Source of the DNA: Odontocerum albicorne
Taxonomy: Eukaryota; Arthropoda; Insecta; Trichoptera; Odontoceridae
Assembly: GCA_949825065.1 (NCBI GenBank)
Contig: OX463862.1
Location: 12,767,592-12,831,591, forward strand
DNA: 64,000 nt
Reading direction: 5' to 3'
In this document: positions 53,255 to 63,599 of the stretch, in pieces
Position numbering within the stretch: the first letter of the stretch is position 1
How the letters are laid out: each line of letters starts with the position of its first letter
Notes under the pieces: model-generated
Database searches by the model: none
What the model saw: the letters and a program-made list of their open reading frames with translations, nothing else
Told to the model about the DNA's origin: nothing
Position numbers and translations under genes: made by a program

Positions 53255-53756
53255 GGCCTCGGCCACACAGGAAGGAGCCTCGATTGATGCTTAGAGCTGT
53301 GTTGCGAGTTAGGCGACATATCCTAGCGAACCAACGTACCGCATATTATCGCAGTGGTCACACAGCACGCTTCGCGCCACGTTGCATGACGATTAGTCAT
53401 CGAGTAAATCTCCTAGCGAACAGACATGTTGGTTAATTTACAAGATGGCGGATGTTTTAATGACAGCTGTTTATAAAAGGGAGCCTTTGTGGAACCCATC
53501 GAACAAATTATTGAAAAATGTACCTGTAATAAAAATCACTTTGGAATGAAGTTGCGCAGAAAGTAAATAAAGATGGTAAGTTATAATGAAATTGGTTAGT
53601 TTTGAGAGTGACATCATGTGTTGAATCAACCACTCCCAACTGTCAAATGAATTTGTGCGTAGCACTTTTGTGTGGCCAGGCATGAAGTCACCTAGTATAT
53701 GAGTCACGTAAAATCTAGCTTAGCGCCTAACGAAGCATTTTGGTGTGGCCTCGGCC
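53255..53756. mobile_element. PIF/Harbinger-like MITE, 502 bp, copy 2
   Basis: GGCCTCGGCCACACAGGAAG to GTGTGGCCTCGGCC, flanked by TTC on both sides (53252-53254 and 53757-53759). Colinear with 17233-17734 at the same length. The MADF remnant here reads MADVLMTAVYKREPLWNPSN, KLLKNVPVIKITLE before the frame shifts. Confidence 0.88.
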
Positions 53757-53759
53757 TTC

Positions 53760-54065
53760 CTCTTCGGAGCTTGCCGATCATAGTGACAATCTTGACCCTT
53801 GAGGCAATACAGTCGAACCATTCCTGCAAGTGCTTCTTTCATCAAAAACACGCGTCTCCTCTAACACTTATTCTACCTTGAATCGATATCATGTGTCTCC
53901 TCAAATTATAAGTACTCAAACTTCCTCCTTTTGATGATGGACAATACTTTTTTATCTTTATTCATCCGATGCGAGATGTCATCATTACGGACTTTGTCAA
54001 TCCATTACAGTCCAAGCATTCTTCGAAAGCACCATATTTCAAAAGTTTCATGTTAATTTGTAGTG
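53760..54065. other. stretch without recognised gene
   Basis: No feature recognised before the minisatellite starts. Confidence 0.4.
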
Positions 54066-54067
54066 AC

Positions 54068-54495
54068 CTGAATAAGAATTTCTTTGTGGTGACCTGAATA
54101 AGAGTTTATTTGCAGTGACCTGAATAAGAGTTTATTTGCAGTGACCTGAATAAGAATTTCTTAGTGGTGACCTGAATAAGAGTATCTTTATGGTGGCCTG
54201 AACAAGAGTTTCTTTGTGGTGACCTGAATAAGAATTTCTTAGTGGTGACCTGAATAAGAATTTCTTAGTGGTGACCTGAATAGGAGTCTCTTTATGGTGG
54301 CCTGAACAAGAATTTCTTTGTGGTGACCTGAATAAGAGTTTCTTTGTGGTGATTTGAATAAGAGTTTCTTTGTGGTGACCTGAATATGAGTTTATTTGCA
54401 GTGACCTGAATAAGAATTTCTTAGCGGTGACCTGAATAAGAGTCTCTTTATGGTGGCCTGAACAAGAGTTTCTTTGTGGTGACCTGAATAATGTA
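54068..54495. repeat. minisatellite, 26-bp unit, about 16 copies
   Basis: Units of GTGACCTGAATAAGAATTTC followed by TTTGTG, with AGAGTTT, AGTG, GCA and TGGCCTGAACAAG variants. Because 26 is not divisible by three, all frames rotate, and the 152-residue minus-strand frame is an artefact. Variant order suggests block duplications of about 130 bp. Confidence 0.93.
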
Positions 54496-54599
54496 TTAAC
54501 ATCGCACAGAAGTACGGAGAATTGGTAACAAGGCACAATTAACATACGTAATTCGAGATTAAAATCCTTGTTGCAGAGAAGATCCTGCATTTAAATGTA

Positions 54600-54815
54600 A
54601 CACCTTCATACGATTACTCTAGAACTTTTTACATTGCTGTTGCCTGAGACGACTTCTGTAAGAAAGAATGTGGGTGAAAGATTGGACATGCCTGGTTAAG
54701 GGTTTCTTCGCCAGTCTTACAGGCGCATGTTGGGTTCTTCTTTATGTGGATGTTATAAATGTGGCTTCCCATCCAACAGTGGCTCGTTTTCATCCTGCAT
54801 ATGACATACAATTCT
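54600..54815 (-). mobile_element. possible LINE C-terminal zinc-knuckle remnant
   Basis: Minus-strand frame: ICRMKTSHCWMGSHIYNIHI, KKNPTCACKTGEETLNQACP, IFHPHS. The spacing CxC...ET..xACP resembles the Cys/His end domain after the reverse transcriptase in R1/I/jockey-type LINEs (R..TGH, then CxC..ET..H..CP). Short, so uncertain. Confidence 0.45.
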
Positions 54816-54934
54816 TTTGGACAGGTTTATTTTGTAGAATGAAGGCTTAGTGCGCATTTTAACCTGGATATTCATGTTGGTAGCCATTTGAACCATGACA
54901 ATTTTTAAGGTATTCGCAAGTGAAAGGAACAGTA

Positions 54935-55365
54935 TTTAGGTGCCAACTTAGAAGTATGGGAGTGAAACGTGGATGTGGAAAAAGACTGACAGAAGCTGTA
55001 GACATGCGTGCAGTAAGATAAATACATATTGTGACTATATATCACAGAGTACGGAATGAAGTGATAAGGGATGAATGTGAATTTAAGGCTGATGTATTCA
55101 GTAAAATGAAGAGCATTCTAAATTGGTTAGGGCATGTGGAACGAAATACTAACAAAATAAATAAATGTGAATGTAAAGCGTGAGAGAGGAGAGACCAAGA
55201 AAAGTATCGTTGGATCAAGTGTATGATATTTTGAATACAGAAAACGTAGAAAAGTCAGAGTTTTGAATGCAGAAATCGTAAGAAACGTATGCGATGTACG
55301 TAGGAAAGTCTGGCCCTCTGTCCTCTCTGCCTACCCCGTCATGGAGATAGCGTAATGGTATGTAC
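54935..55365 (+). mobile_element. LINE family 1, 3' fragment
   Basis: Broken reading KYGSETWMWKKTDRS-like, then YHRVRNEVIRDECEFKADVF, SKMKSILNWLGHVER, RPRKVSLDQVYDILN and the 3' block CTACCCCGTCATGGAGATAG. Confidence 0.8.
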
Positions 55366-55668
55366 GAGTATGTTTGATAAAGTTGATCGAGAGTTGCTGA
55401 CTAACATTAAAATCCGAAAGGTGTCCTATTTGTGTCATGTACTCGTACTTAGAGAAACGAAGTACAAATTACTGCACCTGATCATCCAAGGCAAAATAGA
55501 GGGTCGAAAGGTGTTGGCAGGAGGCAAATCACCTGGCTCCGCAATATACGTGATTGGACTGGTATAAGGAGCGCTGGGGATCTTTTTCGGGCTGCCGGGG
55601 ACAAAGATGCTTATTCTCAGGTGATATACAACGTTGGGGGACCTGACATGACACTGAGAAGAAGAAGA
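55366..55668 (+). mobile_element. LINE family 3, 3' fragment
   Basis: KVDRELLTNIKIRKVSYLCH, VLVLRETKYKLLHLIIQGKI, EGRKVLAGGKSPGSAIY, closing with GGACCTGACATGACACTGAG, AAGAAGAAG. It directly follows the LINE family 1 fragment. Confidence 0.8.
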
Positions 55669-56260
55669 TGTATGTTTGAAAAACAATTAATTATTATTCT
55701 GTCACTGTCAGGAATCGAATCCAAGACAACTAATAAAACTCAACAAAGTGTCAAAATCTCTCAGAGGAGAGGTCACCCCACAATTTCTCTGATCTTTCCG
55801 TTTTCCACCGTCTGAAATACATAAATATGTTAGATATATGGCAAGCAGAGGAGAGAGCGACAGACTTTCCTTTCACATATTTCGCCTCTCCTACTTCGTA
55901 AACCTTCTAATACAAATTAACTGTTCATACGCCTTCTCATACGATTTCTCTTAAATCTTGATTTTTTTTCTACTAGTAGTCAGTTTGAGAAGCGCTGCTC
56001 GAGTCAATGCCGGAGGAAGCATTCCAAGAAAAGAGCGAATTACATTTTCCGTATTTTGTTGCATTATGTATAGCCGACTGTAGAATTCTCTAAGTTGTTC
56101 GATTTCGACATCAAATTGGCCAGTTTATCTCGGAAATTAGTTTGAATCACCTTTTTTGAGGTAAAACCATTCGTAACGGTCAAATAACACTCTGTATACC
56201 TCATATACTGAGGTTCTCTACAGGCGGACTGAAATATATTTGTAACGAGAGCAATGAGAC
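55669..56260. other. stretch with a small LINE 3' piece
   Basis: 55845-55960 is a decayed reversed LINE family 1 tail (GGCAAGCAGAGGAGAGAGCG through CTCATACGATTTCTC). The rest is unassigned. Confidence 0.45.
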
Positions 56261-56261
56261 G

Positions 56262-56690
56262 AACTCCGTGGCCTGATGGTAAGACGCTTGTCTGCTGATC
56301 CGGAGGTTGCGGGTTCGATTCCCGCTAGAACCCAGATTAAAAAAAAGGAATTCCAGTTTGATTTTCACTTCGGGCCCATTAAAACATATTTCTGGTAGGT
56401 TGGAAGGATGTACTTAGAGGAGCAAAGTACAAATTACTGCACCTGATTATCCAAGGCAAAATAGAAGGCCGAAGAGGTGTGTTAGCAGGCGGCAAATCTC
56501 CTGGCTCCGCTATATACGTGATCGGACTGGCATGAGGAGCGTTGGAGATCTTTTTCGGGCTGCCGGGGACAAAGATGTCTACTCTCAGGTGATATTCAAC
56601 GTTGGGAGGACCTGACATGACACTGGGAAGAAGAAGGAGGAGATTGCCACATGGTAATAAGCTCGCCAGGTTAAATTTTAAAAAATGCTG
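56262..56690 (+). repeat. tRNA-like SINE split by a LINE 3' fragment
   Basis: Head 56262-56407: GACGAACTCCGTGGCCTGAT, GGTAAGACGC, GGGTTCGATTCCCGCTAGAA. The tail resumes near 56640 with GAGATTGCCACATGGTAATA, AGCTCGCCAGG. Between them lies a LINE family 3 tail. Confidence 0.88.
56408..56638 (+). mobile_element. LINE family 3, 3' fragment inserted in a SINE
   Basis: ATGTACTTAGAGGAGCAAAG, TACAAATTACTGCACCTGAT through GACCTGACATGACACTGGGA, AGAAG. GGAAG or GGAGG words at both junctions fit a short target duplication. Confidence 0.85.
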
Positions 56691-56779
56691 AGGTTTTGCT
56701 GGTCTCTTGGAATCGACAGAAAAAGAATAATATTTAGGTTAATCCTGTGGTGTTAAGATGGTATGAATATGTCGAATGC

Positions 56780-57010
56780 GTGCACAGTGTCCCTTGCGGG
56801 AAGGGCTGAAAGAACGGATCTCCGAACTTTTCTCTCCATGCACACAACATTCTACTCCCCCACATTCGTACATCTCGTCATGCACAATCTTCTAATATTC
56901 ATACCTCTCACTTTACCTTCTTGCAAAAACTGGTATATTTAATCCAGACGAGTTTTCTTCAATAAACTTCTTCCACGCACACCTTTCGTTTCATTCATTC
57001 TATCTATATG
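56780..57010 (-). mobile_element. LINE 3' fragment (family 1 relative)
   Basis: In plus orientation: GTCCCTTGCGGGAAGGGCTG, CCCCCACATTCGTACATCTC, GTCATGCACAATCTTC match 24560-24700. Reversed LINE tail. Confidence 0.65.
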
Positions 57011-57317
57011 TGGAAAAGATTTGTGTGGGCTCGTGAGTGTGGGTTTCTTCTTGTTGTTTTAAATTTTGTTGTTTTTGTGTTTCTGTATGTTTTTGTTTTT
57101 TATTTTTATTCTTATGATTGTGTGCGGTACATTGTGGGATGAATATTTTTGGTCTTTCTGGAGTGATGATGTGTGAGGAGTTGAATTTCGCAAGATGTTT
57201 CCAGTTGTAGTTGAGTGTCACTGTTTGTCAGGTTGATGAGAGCGTGCAACGGGGTTTTGTTTTTGTGTAATCAAAAATCGGAAAGAAGTATCGATTTATT
57301 TTTTCATGATAAATATC
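57011..57317. other. T/G-rich stretch, no assignment
   Basis: Strong strand bias (T and G rich) at 57010-57260. The minus-strand frame with poly-Lys/Gln is a composition effect. Confidence 0.4.
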
Positions 57318-57470
57318 CTCAGTGAGATACAGGCAAAAGTCTAGTTTACTGGGGACACGACAAATGAAAGGCCCACCCAGATCCATTAAAATTGTATGTC
57401 CAAATTAAATTACCTGTTGTTTTTTCACAAATTATGTATATTTCTTGTCATGTGTAATAATAAATAAATA
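57318..57470 (+). repeat. interspersed repeat U2
   Basis: CTCAGTGAGATACAGGCAAA, ACTGGGGACACGACAAATGA, then a CCAAATTAAATTACC block, as at 46266. Confidence 0.75.
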
Positions 57471-57479
57471 AATAATAAA

Positions 57480-57660
57480 GAAATAAAAATAAATATATGT
57501 CCGTTTTTCATATATGCAACTTAAAACATCTATTTTATCCATGCATTCATTTCTGATATCTTCATTCCGACTTATTTCAAAGATTTCACAAATTTCCCTT
57601 AATTCACTTATCAATCTTACTCTAACCCTTCTCCTGCCAAGTTCAAGTTTCCCCCATAGG
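57480..57660 (-). mobile_element. LINE family 1 reverse transcriptase remnant
   Basis: Minus strand: LELGRRRVRVRLISELREIC, EIFEISRNEDIRNECMDKID, VL. The NEDIRNECMDKID phrase is the family 1 segment just before the GHVERM tail. Confidence 0.65.
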
Positions 57661-57679
57661 ATTATAATCAAGTTACACA

Positions 57680-58115
57680 GCACAAACGTGCTATCACGCC
57701 TTTTCTGTCGGGATAGACAGACAGGACAGAGCGCCAGACTTTCCTATCTCGACACACATCCTTCGCTTCCTTTACACCCATAATAATTCTTACACAACTC
57801 CTACGATTTCTTTGATTTTATACGTTTATTTCTTTCAAAATATCATTAATTTGATCCAACCACAATTTTTTTGGTCCTACTCTACCACATCTCCCCTCAC
57901 ATTTAGAATGTATATTTGTTTCGTTAGTATTTATTCATTCATCCATTCTACATGTCCAAACCATCTCACAGTGCACTTCTTCATCTTACTCAACACATCA
58001 GCCTTAAGTTCACACTCATCCCTAATCACGTCATTCCGTATTCTGTCATACATTGTCACCCCATGTATTAAAACAAGTGAACGCATTTATTATGTGATGG
58101 ACGCTTATTCTATTT
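57680..58115 (-). mobile_element. LINE family 1, 3' fragment
   Basis: In plus orientation: CTGTCGGGATAGACAGACAG, GACAGAGCGCCAGACTTTCC through ATGTCCAAACCATCTCACAG and ATCACGTCATTCCGTATTCT. Long and fairly well kept, but frameshifted. Confidence 0.85.
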
Positions 58116-58790
58116 TTCAGTACATAAAGTGATCCCCAGGGTCACCTGTTTTATCATCAGCGATTTCATTAGAGATTTATTTAACTAAATATTTTATCGT
58201 TGTCTTGATTTATTCTTGGATGTCTTAATAGCCTCCTACACTCTCAATTAAAAAGGGAACATGATATCTCTTTCACCAAAAGGAGTAGATTAAGAGTTAA
58301 TTCCTTAGGTACATTAGCCTTAATTCCTTAGGTACATTAGCCTTAATTCCTTAGGTACATTAGCACTAGGAAAGAACGAGGTGACTATGATGTTCCTTCC
58401 CGTGAAATAATGAATTGTAAATCATTGTGCAAGTCAGTCATCTGAATAAAATGTTGACGAAAGTGCGTTGTTTCCGCCAACACCATCAACTCCCGACTTC
58501 CGACATAACACTTTCCTATCGCAACACACATATTTCTTCTCTTTACTGGCTGGTTGTCATCTGACTTATTCATTACAGTGTTGGACACAGGATTCTTCCT
58601 TTGATGCTATCGTGCGCCATACGTCTCAACATAAGTCAAGAGATGCGTTTAACATCCTCTGAATATCGAGTATTCAATCTACCAAACATTCCATGTCCAG
58701 TTCTGGGGCCACCCAGAAGCCATCGGCTAGTCTTTGGGTCCAATGATCCATACATACGATTCTATAGCATTCATTGGGCTCGTTTCAGTT
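58116..58790. other. stretch without recognised gene; small tandem repeat
   Basis: 58298-58366 holds three copies of TTAATTCCTTAGGTACATTA plus GCC. Otherwise unassigned. Confidence 0.5.
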
Positions 58791-59260
58791 TGTTTTTTTA
58801 CATACAAGCAATTTAAGCGAGATCCGAAGGAGTTTTTGCGTCGAGTTGTCACTGTCGATGAAACCTGGATTCATCATCATACAGTGGAAACCAAGCAACT
58901 ATCAAAACAACGGGTTGCTTCCGGTGAATCTGCTCCAAAGAACGCGAAGACGATCCCATCGGCCGGAAAAGTTATGGCGACATTTTTTTGGGATGCGAAG
59001 GGCGACTCATGGACTTCTTAGAAAATGGAAAAACGCTCACTGGACAATACTACAGTAAGTTATTGGACCGCTTTGACAAGAAATTGAAGGAAACACGGCC
59101 CCATTTGGCGAAGAAGAAAGTGCTGTTTCACCACGACAACGCACCAGCACATTCATCCGGAGTTGTCGCTACCAAACTGCATGAATTGCTGCCGCACCCC
59201 CCTTATTCGCCCGACCTGGCTCCCTGCGATTTCTTTTTATTCACAAACATGAAGAAATAA
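58734..59260 (+). pseudogene. mariner transposase pseudogene
   Basis: Two overlapping frames (58734-59021 and 58988-59260) together hold about 150 residues of the catalytic domain of a D,D34D mariner transposase. The N-terminal helix-turn-helix part and the final 60 or so residues are lost or broken. Confidence 0.85.
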
Positions 59261-59480
59261 ACATGCTCGCAAGATTAAAATTAGGCTTAAATGAAGAAGT
59301 CATCGCCAAGACAGAGGCGTATTTTGCAGAGCTCGACAATTAATACTTTTTGGAGGGTTAAAAGAGTAGCAGGGACGTTGGGAAAAGTGTATATGCCTAA
59401 AAGGGGACTATGTTGAAACATTTTTTTTTCTAAATGGCGTCTTCGTTCCTAACACGGGTACTTATTGAACCGCCCCCGTA
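58795..59480 (+). mobile_element. mariner-like element, 5' end missing
   Basis: From RDPKEFLRRVVTVDETWIHH (first catalytic Asp), through SAPKNAKTIPSAGKVMATFF, FHHDNAPAHSSGVVATKLHE (second Asp) and LLPHPPYSPDLAPCDFFLFT (third Asp). One frameshift near 59015 and an early stop after the NMKK block. The 3' side continues decayed to a terminus-like GTACTTATTGAACCGCCCCC. All three Asp positions survive, but in two frames, so it is inactive. Confidence 0.88.
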
Positions 59481-59504
59481 ATACGAGTAGGTACCCAATT
59501 TTGT

Positions 59505-59637
59505 TTATCAAAAATGATATCAGTCTGGTTTACATTTAATGACTTTCTGGTTGGATGAAAGAGATTACCAAACGGCATAAATCTGCCAGGTTATACTGTA
59601 TACAACGAAAGTGCAATAAAAAATACAATATAATACA
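59505..59637 (+). repeat. SINE, head-less
   Basis: CAGTCTGGTTTACATTTAAT, GGTTGGATGAAAGAGATTAC, CAGGTTATACTGTATACAAC and the AATACAATATAATA end. Confidence 0.65.
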
Positions 59638-59924
59638 TAATCCAAATGAAAAGAACATTAGAATTGTAAAACTTCCCACGAAATATGAAAACTGACGAAC
59701 ATACATCCATTTATGATTTTAAAATTAACAACGTGTCACTTTACATCCGAATGGCTTTTTGGAACAGGCAAAAACAAAGGAGACTGACTGACTCGACACG
59801 TGTTCTTGATGCGAGATGATAATGGTGGCATTATTTGCGTTTGGATCAACCCTCTATTCGCGGAGCTATCAAATGTCTTGATAAAATTTCTACAAGATTC
59901 AAGTAGGATATGCTTTGGAGTTCA

Positions 59925-60355
59925 GCGTTCCAGGGCCAAACGTCGGCATTTAGTTCTACAGTAAGAAAGATACTAATATCATAAAAAGATAATTCATACA
60001 GCGCCGTTTAGAAAACAGTTACTATTATTGACGGTAGTGTGTACATAAAATCATATATTCTTCCATACATCATACGAGTAGGTATATCATATTCCCTGTA
60101 ACTGCGCTAGGGATCAGCATTCTAGGGCCAAGCACCGGCATTTAGTTCTACAGTAAGAAAGATACTTATATCATAAAAAAACAATTCACACAGCGCCGTT
60201 TAGAAAACATTTACTATTATTGACGGTAGTGTGTACATAAAATCATATATTCTTCCATACATCATACGAGTAGGTATATCATATATTATATTCCCTGGAA
60301 CTGCGCTAGGGATCAGCATTCCAGAGCCAAACACCAGGATGTGTTTCTTCAATAA
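59925..60355. repeat. 192-bp direct duplication, just over two copies
   Basis: GCGTTCCAGGGCCAAACGTC, GGCATTTAGTTCTACAGTAA recurs 192 bp downstream. A third partial copy starts near 60330 (CCAGAGCCAAACACCAGGAT). Each unit includes TTCATACAGCGCCGTTTAGA, the start of U1. Confidence 0.88.
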
Positions 60356-60369
60356 GAAAGATAAAGGTA

Positions 60370-60582
60370 TCTGTGGCCTAGATAGAAAGATGTCTCGTCT
60401 GCCGATCCGATGGTTGCGGGTTTGATTCCCATTGTAACCCCGATTGTTCAAAAAGAATTTCAGTTTTATATTAGCATAAGGACCTCTTAAATATCTTTCT
60501 GGTTGATTGGAAGAAATTGCCACATAGAAATAAGCCGGTCACTTTGCACAGCATACAACGAACGTGTAATACGATACAGGAT
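60370..60582 (+). repeat. tRNA-like SINE, full length
   Basis: CTGTGGCCTAGATAGAAAGA, GGTTGCGGGTTTGATTCCC, tail TTGGAAGAAATTGCCACATA, and a diverged terminus. Confidence 0.8.
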
Positions 60583-60799
60583 TTGGTTCTACAATAGGAT
60601 TTAGCCATTGCTGATCCTGTAGCGAGGAATGGTCTGCTTCTTTCTACAATATGTGTTAAAAGGTATGAATGGCAAGTGCAGCTATAGGAAACACTTGAAA
60701 ACAACCCTTCTAAGGAAGTGTTATCAAAATTTATGATCATATATGAACACTACACTCCACCTAAATCCAAATGTGTTACTATCACATATAGGAAGATCT

Positions 60800-61050
60800 G
60801 CTAAGTAAATCATCCCTCTGTAAGTTTTCTGCAGTTTTCTTACCAAATATGTTTTTCTAAACATATGCAGATACAGATTAGAAGTACCTAATGTAATGGC
60901 CGCAGTCATCACATCATATTATTAAACTCAACTTGATTTTTTTTAAGCCGACTACAATTTGCCAACAATCGTGGGTTCGAATCCGGAGCAAGAGCAGCCT
61001 TGAGGAGAAGCTGCTTTCTAAAAGTCGCGGCGGTTTATAAATTGTCGTTT
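60800..61050 (-). repeat. U1 repeat, inverted copy
   Basis: AGTTTTCTGCAGTTTTCTTA, CCAAATATGTTTTTCTAAAC, ATGGCCGCAGTCA, GTGGGTTCGAATCCGG, CAGCCTTGAGGAGA are the U1 landmarks reversed. The GGTTCGAATCC word gives U1 a tRNA-like B box. Confidence 0.65.
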
Positions 61051-61059
61051 TAGCATTAC

Positions 61060-61678
61060 TATCAGCTCGCCGGCTGACGTGTTAAGTAAAATGAATAAGA
61101 GTACGTTGAGATAGTTTGGGCATGTAGAACGTATGAATGAAGAAATTCTAACAAAACAGATATACAGTACAGATGTGAGTGGAAGGCGTGTTGTGAGAGG
61201 AAGTCCAAAGAAATAATGGTTGGATCAAGTTAATGATATTCTAAAAAGAGGAAAAGTAGAAAGTCAGAGAAATCGTGGAGGTTGTATGAGAAGGTTTATG
61301 GATATGGAATAGGTTAAGAATGCGTGTCGAGTTAGGAACGTTTGTCGCACTGTTTTCTCTGCCTACCCCGACAGAGAAATGGCGTGATGGTATGTATTTA
61401 TCAGCATGAATGAAGAAACACTAAAAAAACAGATGTACAGTGAAGATGTGAGTGGAAGGCGCATGCGAGGGAGACCAAGGAAAGTATGGTTGGATCGAGT
61501 GAATTATATTCTGAAAGAAGGAATAGTAGAAAGTGAAACAAATGTGGAAGTTGTATGATGTGTATGGACGTGTAAAAGAGTAAGGATGTGTCAAGTTATG
61601 AAAGTATGGCGCTCTGTCCTCTCTGCCTACTCCGACAGGGATATGGCGTTATGGTATGTATGTATATCAGCTCGTCGG
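61060..61678 (+). mobile_element. LINE family 1, head-to-tail dimer of the 3' end with target duplication
   Basis: Two tandem tails (61074-61400 and 61401-61664) with a period of about 273 bp. Each has SGRR..RGRP(R/K)K.WLD(Q/R)VN.IL text and ends CCGACAG(A/G)GA..TGGCGT..ATGGTATGTA. The whole is bracketed by TATCAGCTCGCCGG (61060-61073) and TATCAGCTCGTCGG (61665-61678). Confidence 0.85.
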
Positions 61679-61679
61679 G

Positions 61680-62145
61680 ATATTGGTCCAGACAGCCGCT
61701 GGTTTTACCCAAAAATATAAATAAAAAGTCTCCGTATTAATGACACATGGCACGGAACACCCGTACAACGGGAACGGGTTTACGGTGGTGGAGTGGTGCT
61801 CCAAGTTGTACAGGATGCGGCGTGTTTAACAGATGTGATAAAACGGTCATTACAGCATTATTATTTCGCATTTAGATGTCACGGTTCAGTGAATTGAGTA
61901 ACCCGACACTGACTTTATCTAAACGGACTGTTATGATTAATGCATATCGCTCGATAACGAGTTTATTAAAAAGGTGCGCTACGTGATGAGTGAGGAATCG
62001 GGATATTTGGAGCTGATGCCACCGGAGATGACTACGCGAGCTATTCTGTGATGGGCATCTTCTATTACATAAAGCCCAAGGAGCTCATCTGTGCATTTTT
62101 TTCTGTTTTAGGTTCTGGTAACTGATAACAGTATTGTGTTAAGTT
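61680..62145. other. stretch without recognised gene
   Basis: No frame with motifs. Moderately CpG-rich at 61745-61850. Unassigned. Confidence 0.4.
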
Positions 62146-62149
62146 TTAA

Positions 62150-62795
62150 CAGTTCCACTAGTAGTCTTAGAATCACCAAAGTATCAAAAGTTCCACCATG
62201 TAGTCTAAGAGGCACCAAAGTGTCAAAAGTTCCACTTAGAAGAACCAAAATGTCACAAGTCCCAATTTGTTGCCTTTAGGCGCCAAAATGTCAAAAGATC
62301 TATGTAACATAGTATTAGATGAACCAAAGTGTAAAATGTTTCACGTTGTGATCTTAGAGACACCAAAATGTCAAAGCCGCTTTGTGGTCTTAGAGACAAC
62401 AAAATTTCAAAACCACGTTGTGGTCTTCGAGGCGCCAAAATGTTAAAACTACTTGGTGGTTTTAGAGGCACCAAAGTGTCAAAAGTTCCTCTTTGTGTCT
62501 TACAGGCACCAAAATGTTAAAAGTTCCACTATGTGGTCTTAGATGAACCAAAGCGTCAAAAGTTTCACGTTGTGATCTTAGACGCCCAAATGTCAAAATC
62601 ACTTTGTGGCCTTAGAGGCATTAAGTATCAAAAGTTCCATTTTGTGATCTTAGATGAACCAAAGCGTCAAAAGATTCACGTTGTATCATAGAAACGCCAA
62701 AATTTCAAAACCACTTTGTGGTCTTTAAGTCCCCAAAGTGTCAAAAGTTTCACTTTGTGGTTTTTACGCTTCTACGTTTAACGTATAAGTGACAA
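62150..62795. repeat. degenerate tandem repeat, about 39-bp unit, about 16 copies
   Basis: Units of the form ACCAAAATGTCAAAAGTTCC followed by ACTTTGTGGTCTTAGAGGC, with a higher-order alternation between AGATGAACCAAAGCGTC and AGAGGCACCAAA variants. The frame at 62253-62474 is a repeat artefact. Confidence 0.88.
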
Positions 62796-62839
62796 AAATG
62801 TCGAAAAATTATCTTCGCATTTTGTGACATTTTTTTTAG

Positions 62840-62950
62840 TAAAAATTCCAGTCTGGTTTTCACTTAATGCCTCTTGAACATTTTGAGACAATTGAAATAA
62901 ATAGCCACGTGACAATACACCCGCCAGGTTATAATACATAATACTACGTA
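62840..62950 (+). repeat. SINE, head-less
   Basis: AGTCTGGTTTTCACTTAATG, CCTCTTGAACATTTTGAGAC, then CCGCCAGGTTATAATACATA. Confidence 0.65.
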
Positions 62951-63052
62951 AATATAATATTTGGGTATCGGGACAGTTATTAGTTATTCCTTTTTACGAA
63001 TAGTTAGTTCACATTTCCAGCAACTCGAGTGCGAGCTCGAATCACAATACTC

Positions 63053-63272
63053 AAATATAATATAATGTAATACAGGTCTTGCCGGGATCAATATAATATA
63101 ATGTAATACAGGTCTTGCCGGGGTCAATATAATTTAATGTAATACAGGTCTTGCCGGGGTCAATATAATATAATGTAATACAGGTCTTGCCGGGGTCACT
63201 ATAATATAATGTAATACAGATCTTGCCGGGGTCAATATAATATAATGTAATACAGGTCTTGCCGGGGTCACA
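63053..63272. repeat. tandem repeat, 36-bp unit, 6 copies
   Basis: AATATAATATAATGTAATAC, AGGTCTTGCCGGGGTC repeated with one or two substitutions per unit. Confidence 0.93.
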
Positions 63273-63599
63273 GTCTGTTCTAGTAACGATAGAATTAAAA
63301 TCGAGAGCATCACAAGACGGAACACGATCACGGGCTGAAGCAAGATTATAAAAATGTAGGTCCCGCCCAATTTGACTGTCAAATTAATTGCGAATCTTCG
63401 GGCCGATGCCTCAATACGCTACAAACGAGTTTACCAAACAAATGTTACATGACAGGTAATCGAGTGTTTACAGTTTTTAATACACAAGAAATGTAAAACT
63501 TGTTGGAATAGCTAACTTTTTTTATAAATATTTTTCAATTAAATTTATAATTTTTCAAGTTGTGTGAAACTTTTTTGTCATTAATAAACCTATTATTTA

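Noticed and set aside
54132..54590. 152-residue minus-strand protein with repeated HHKET-like text
   Set aside because: Translation of the 26-bp minisatellite in a rotating frame.
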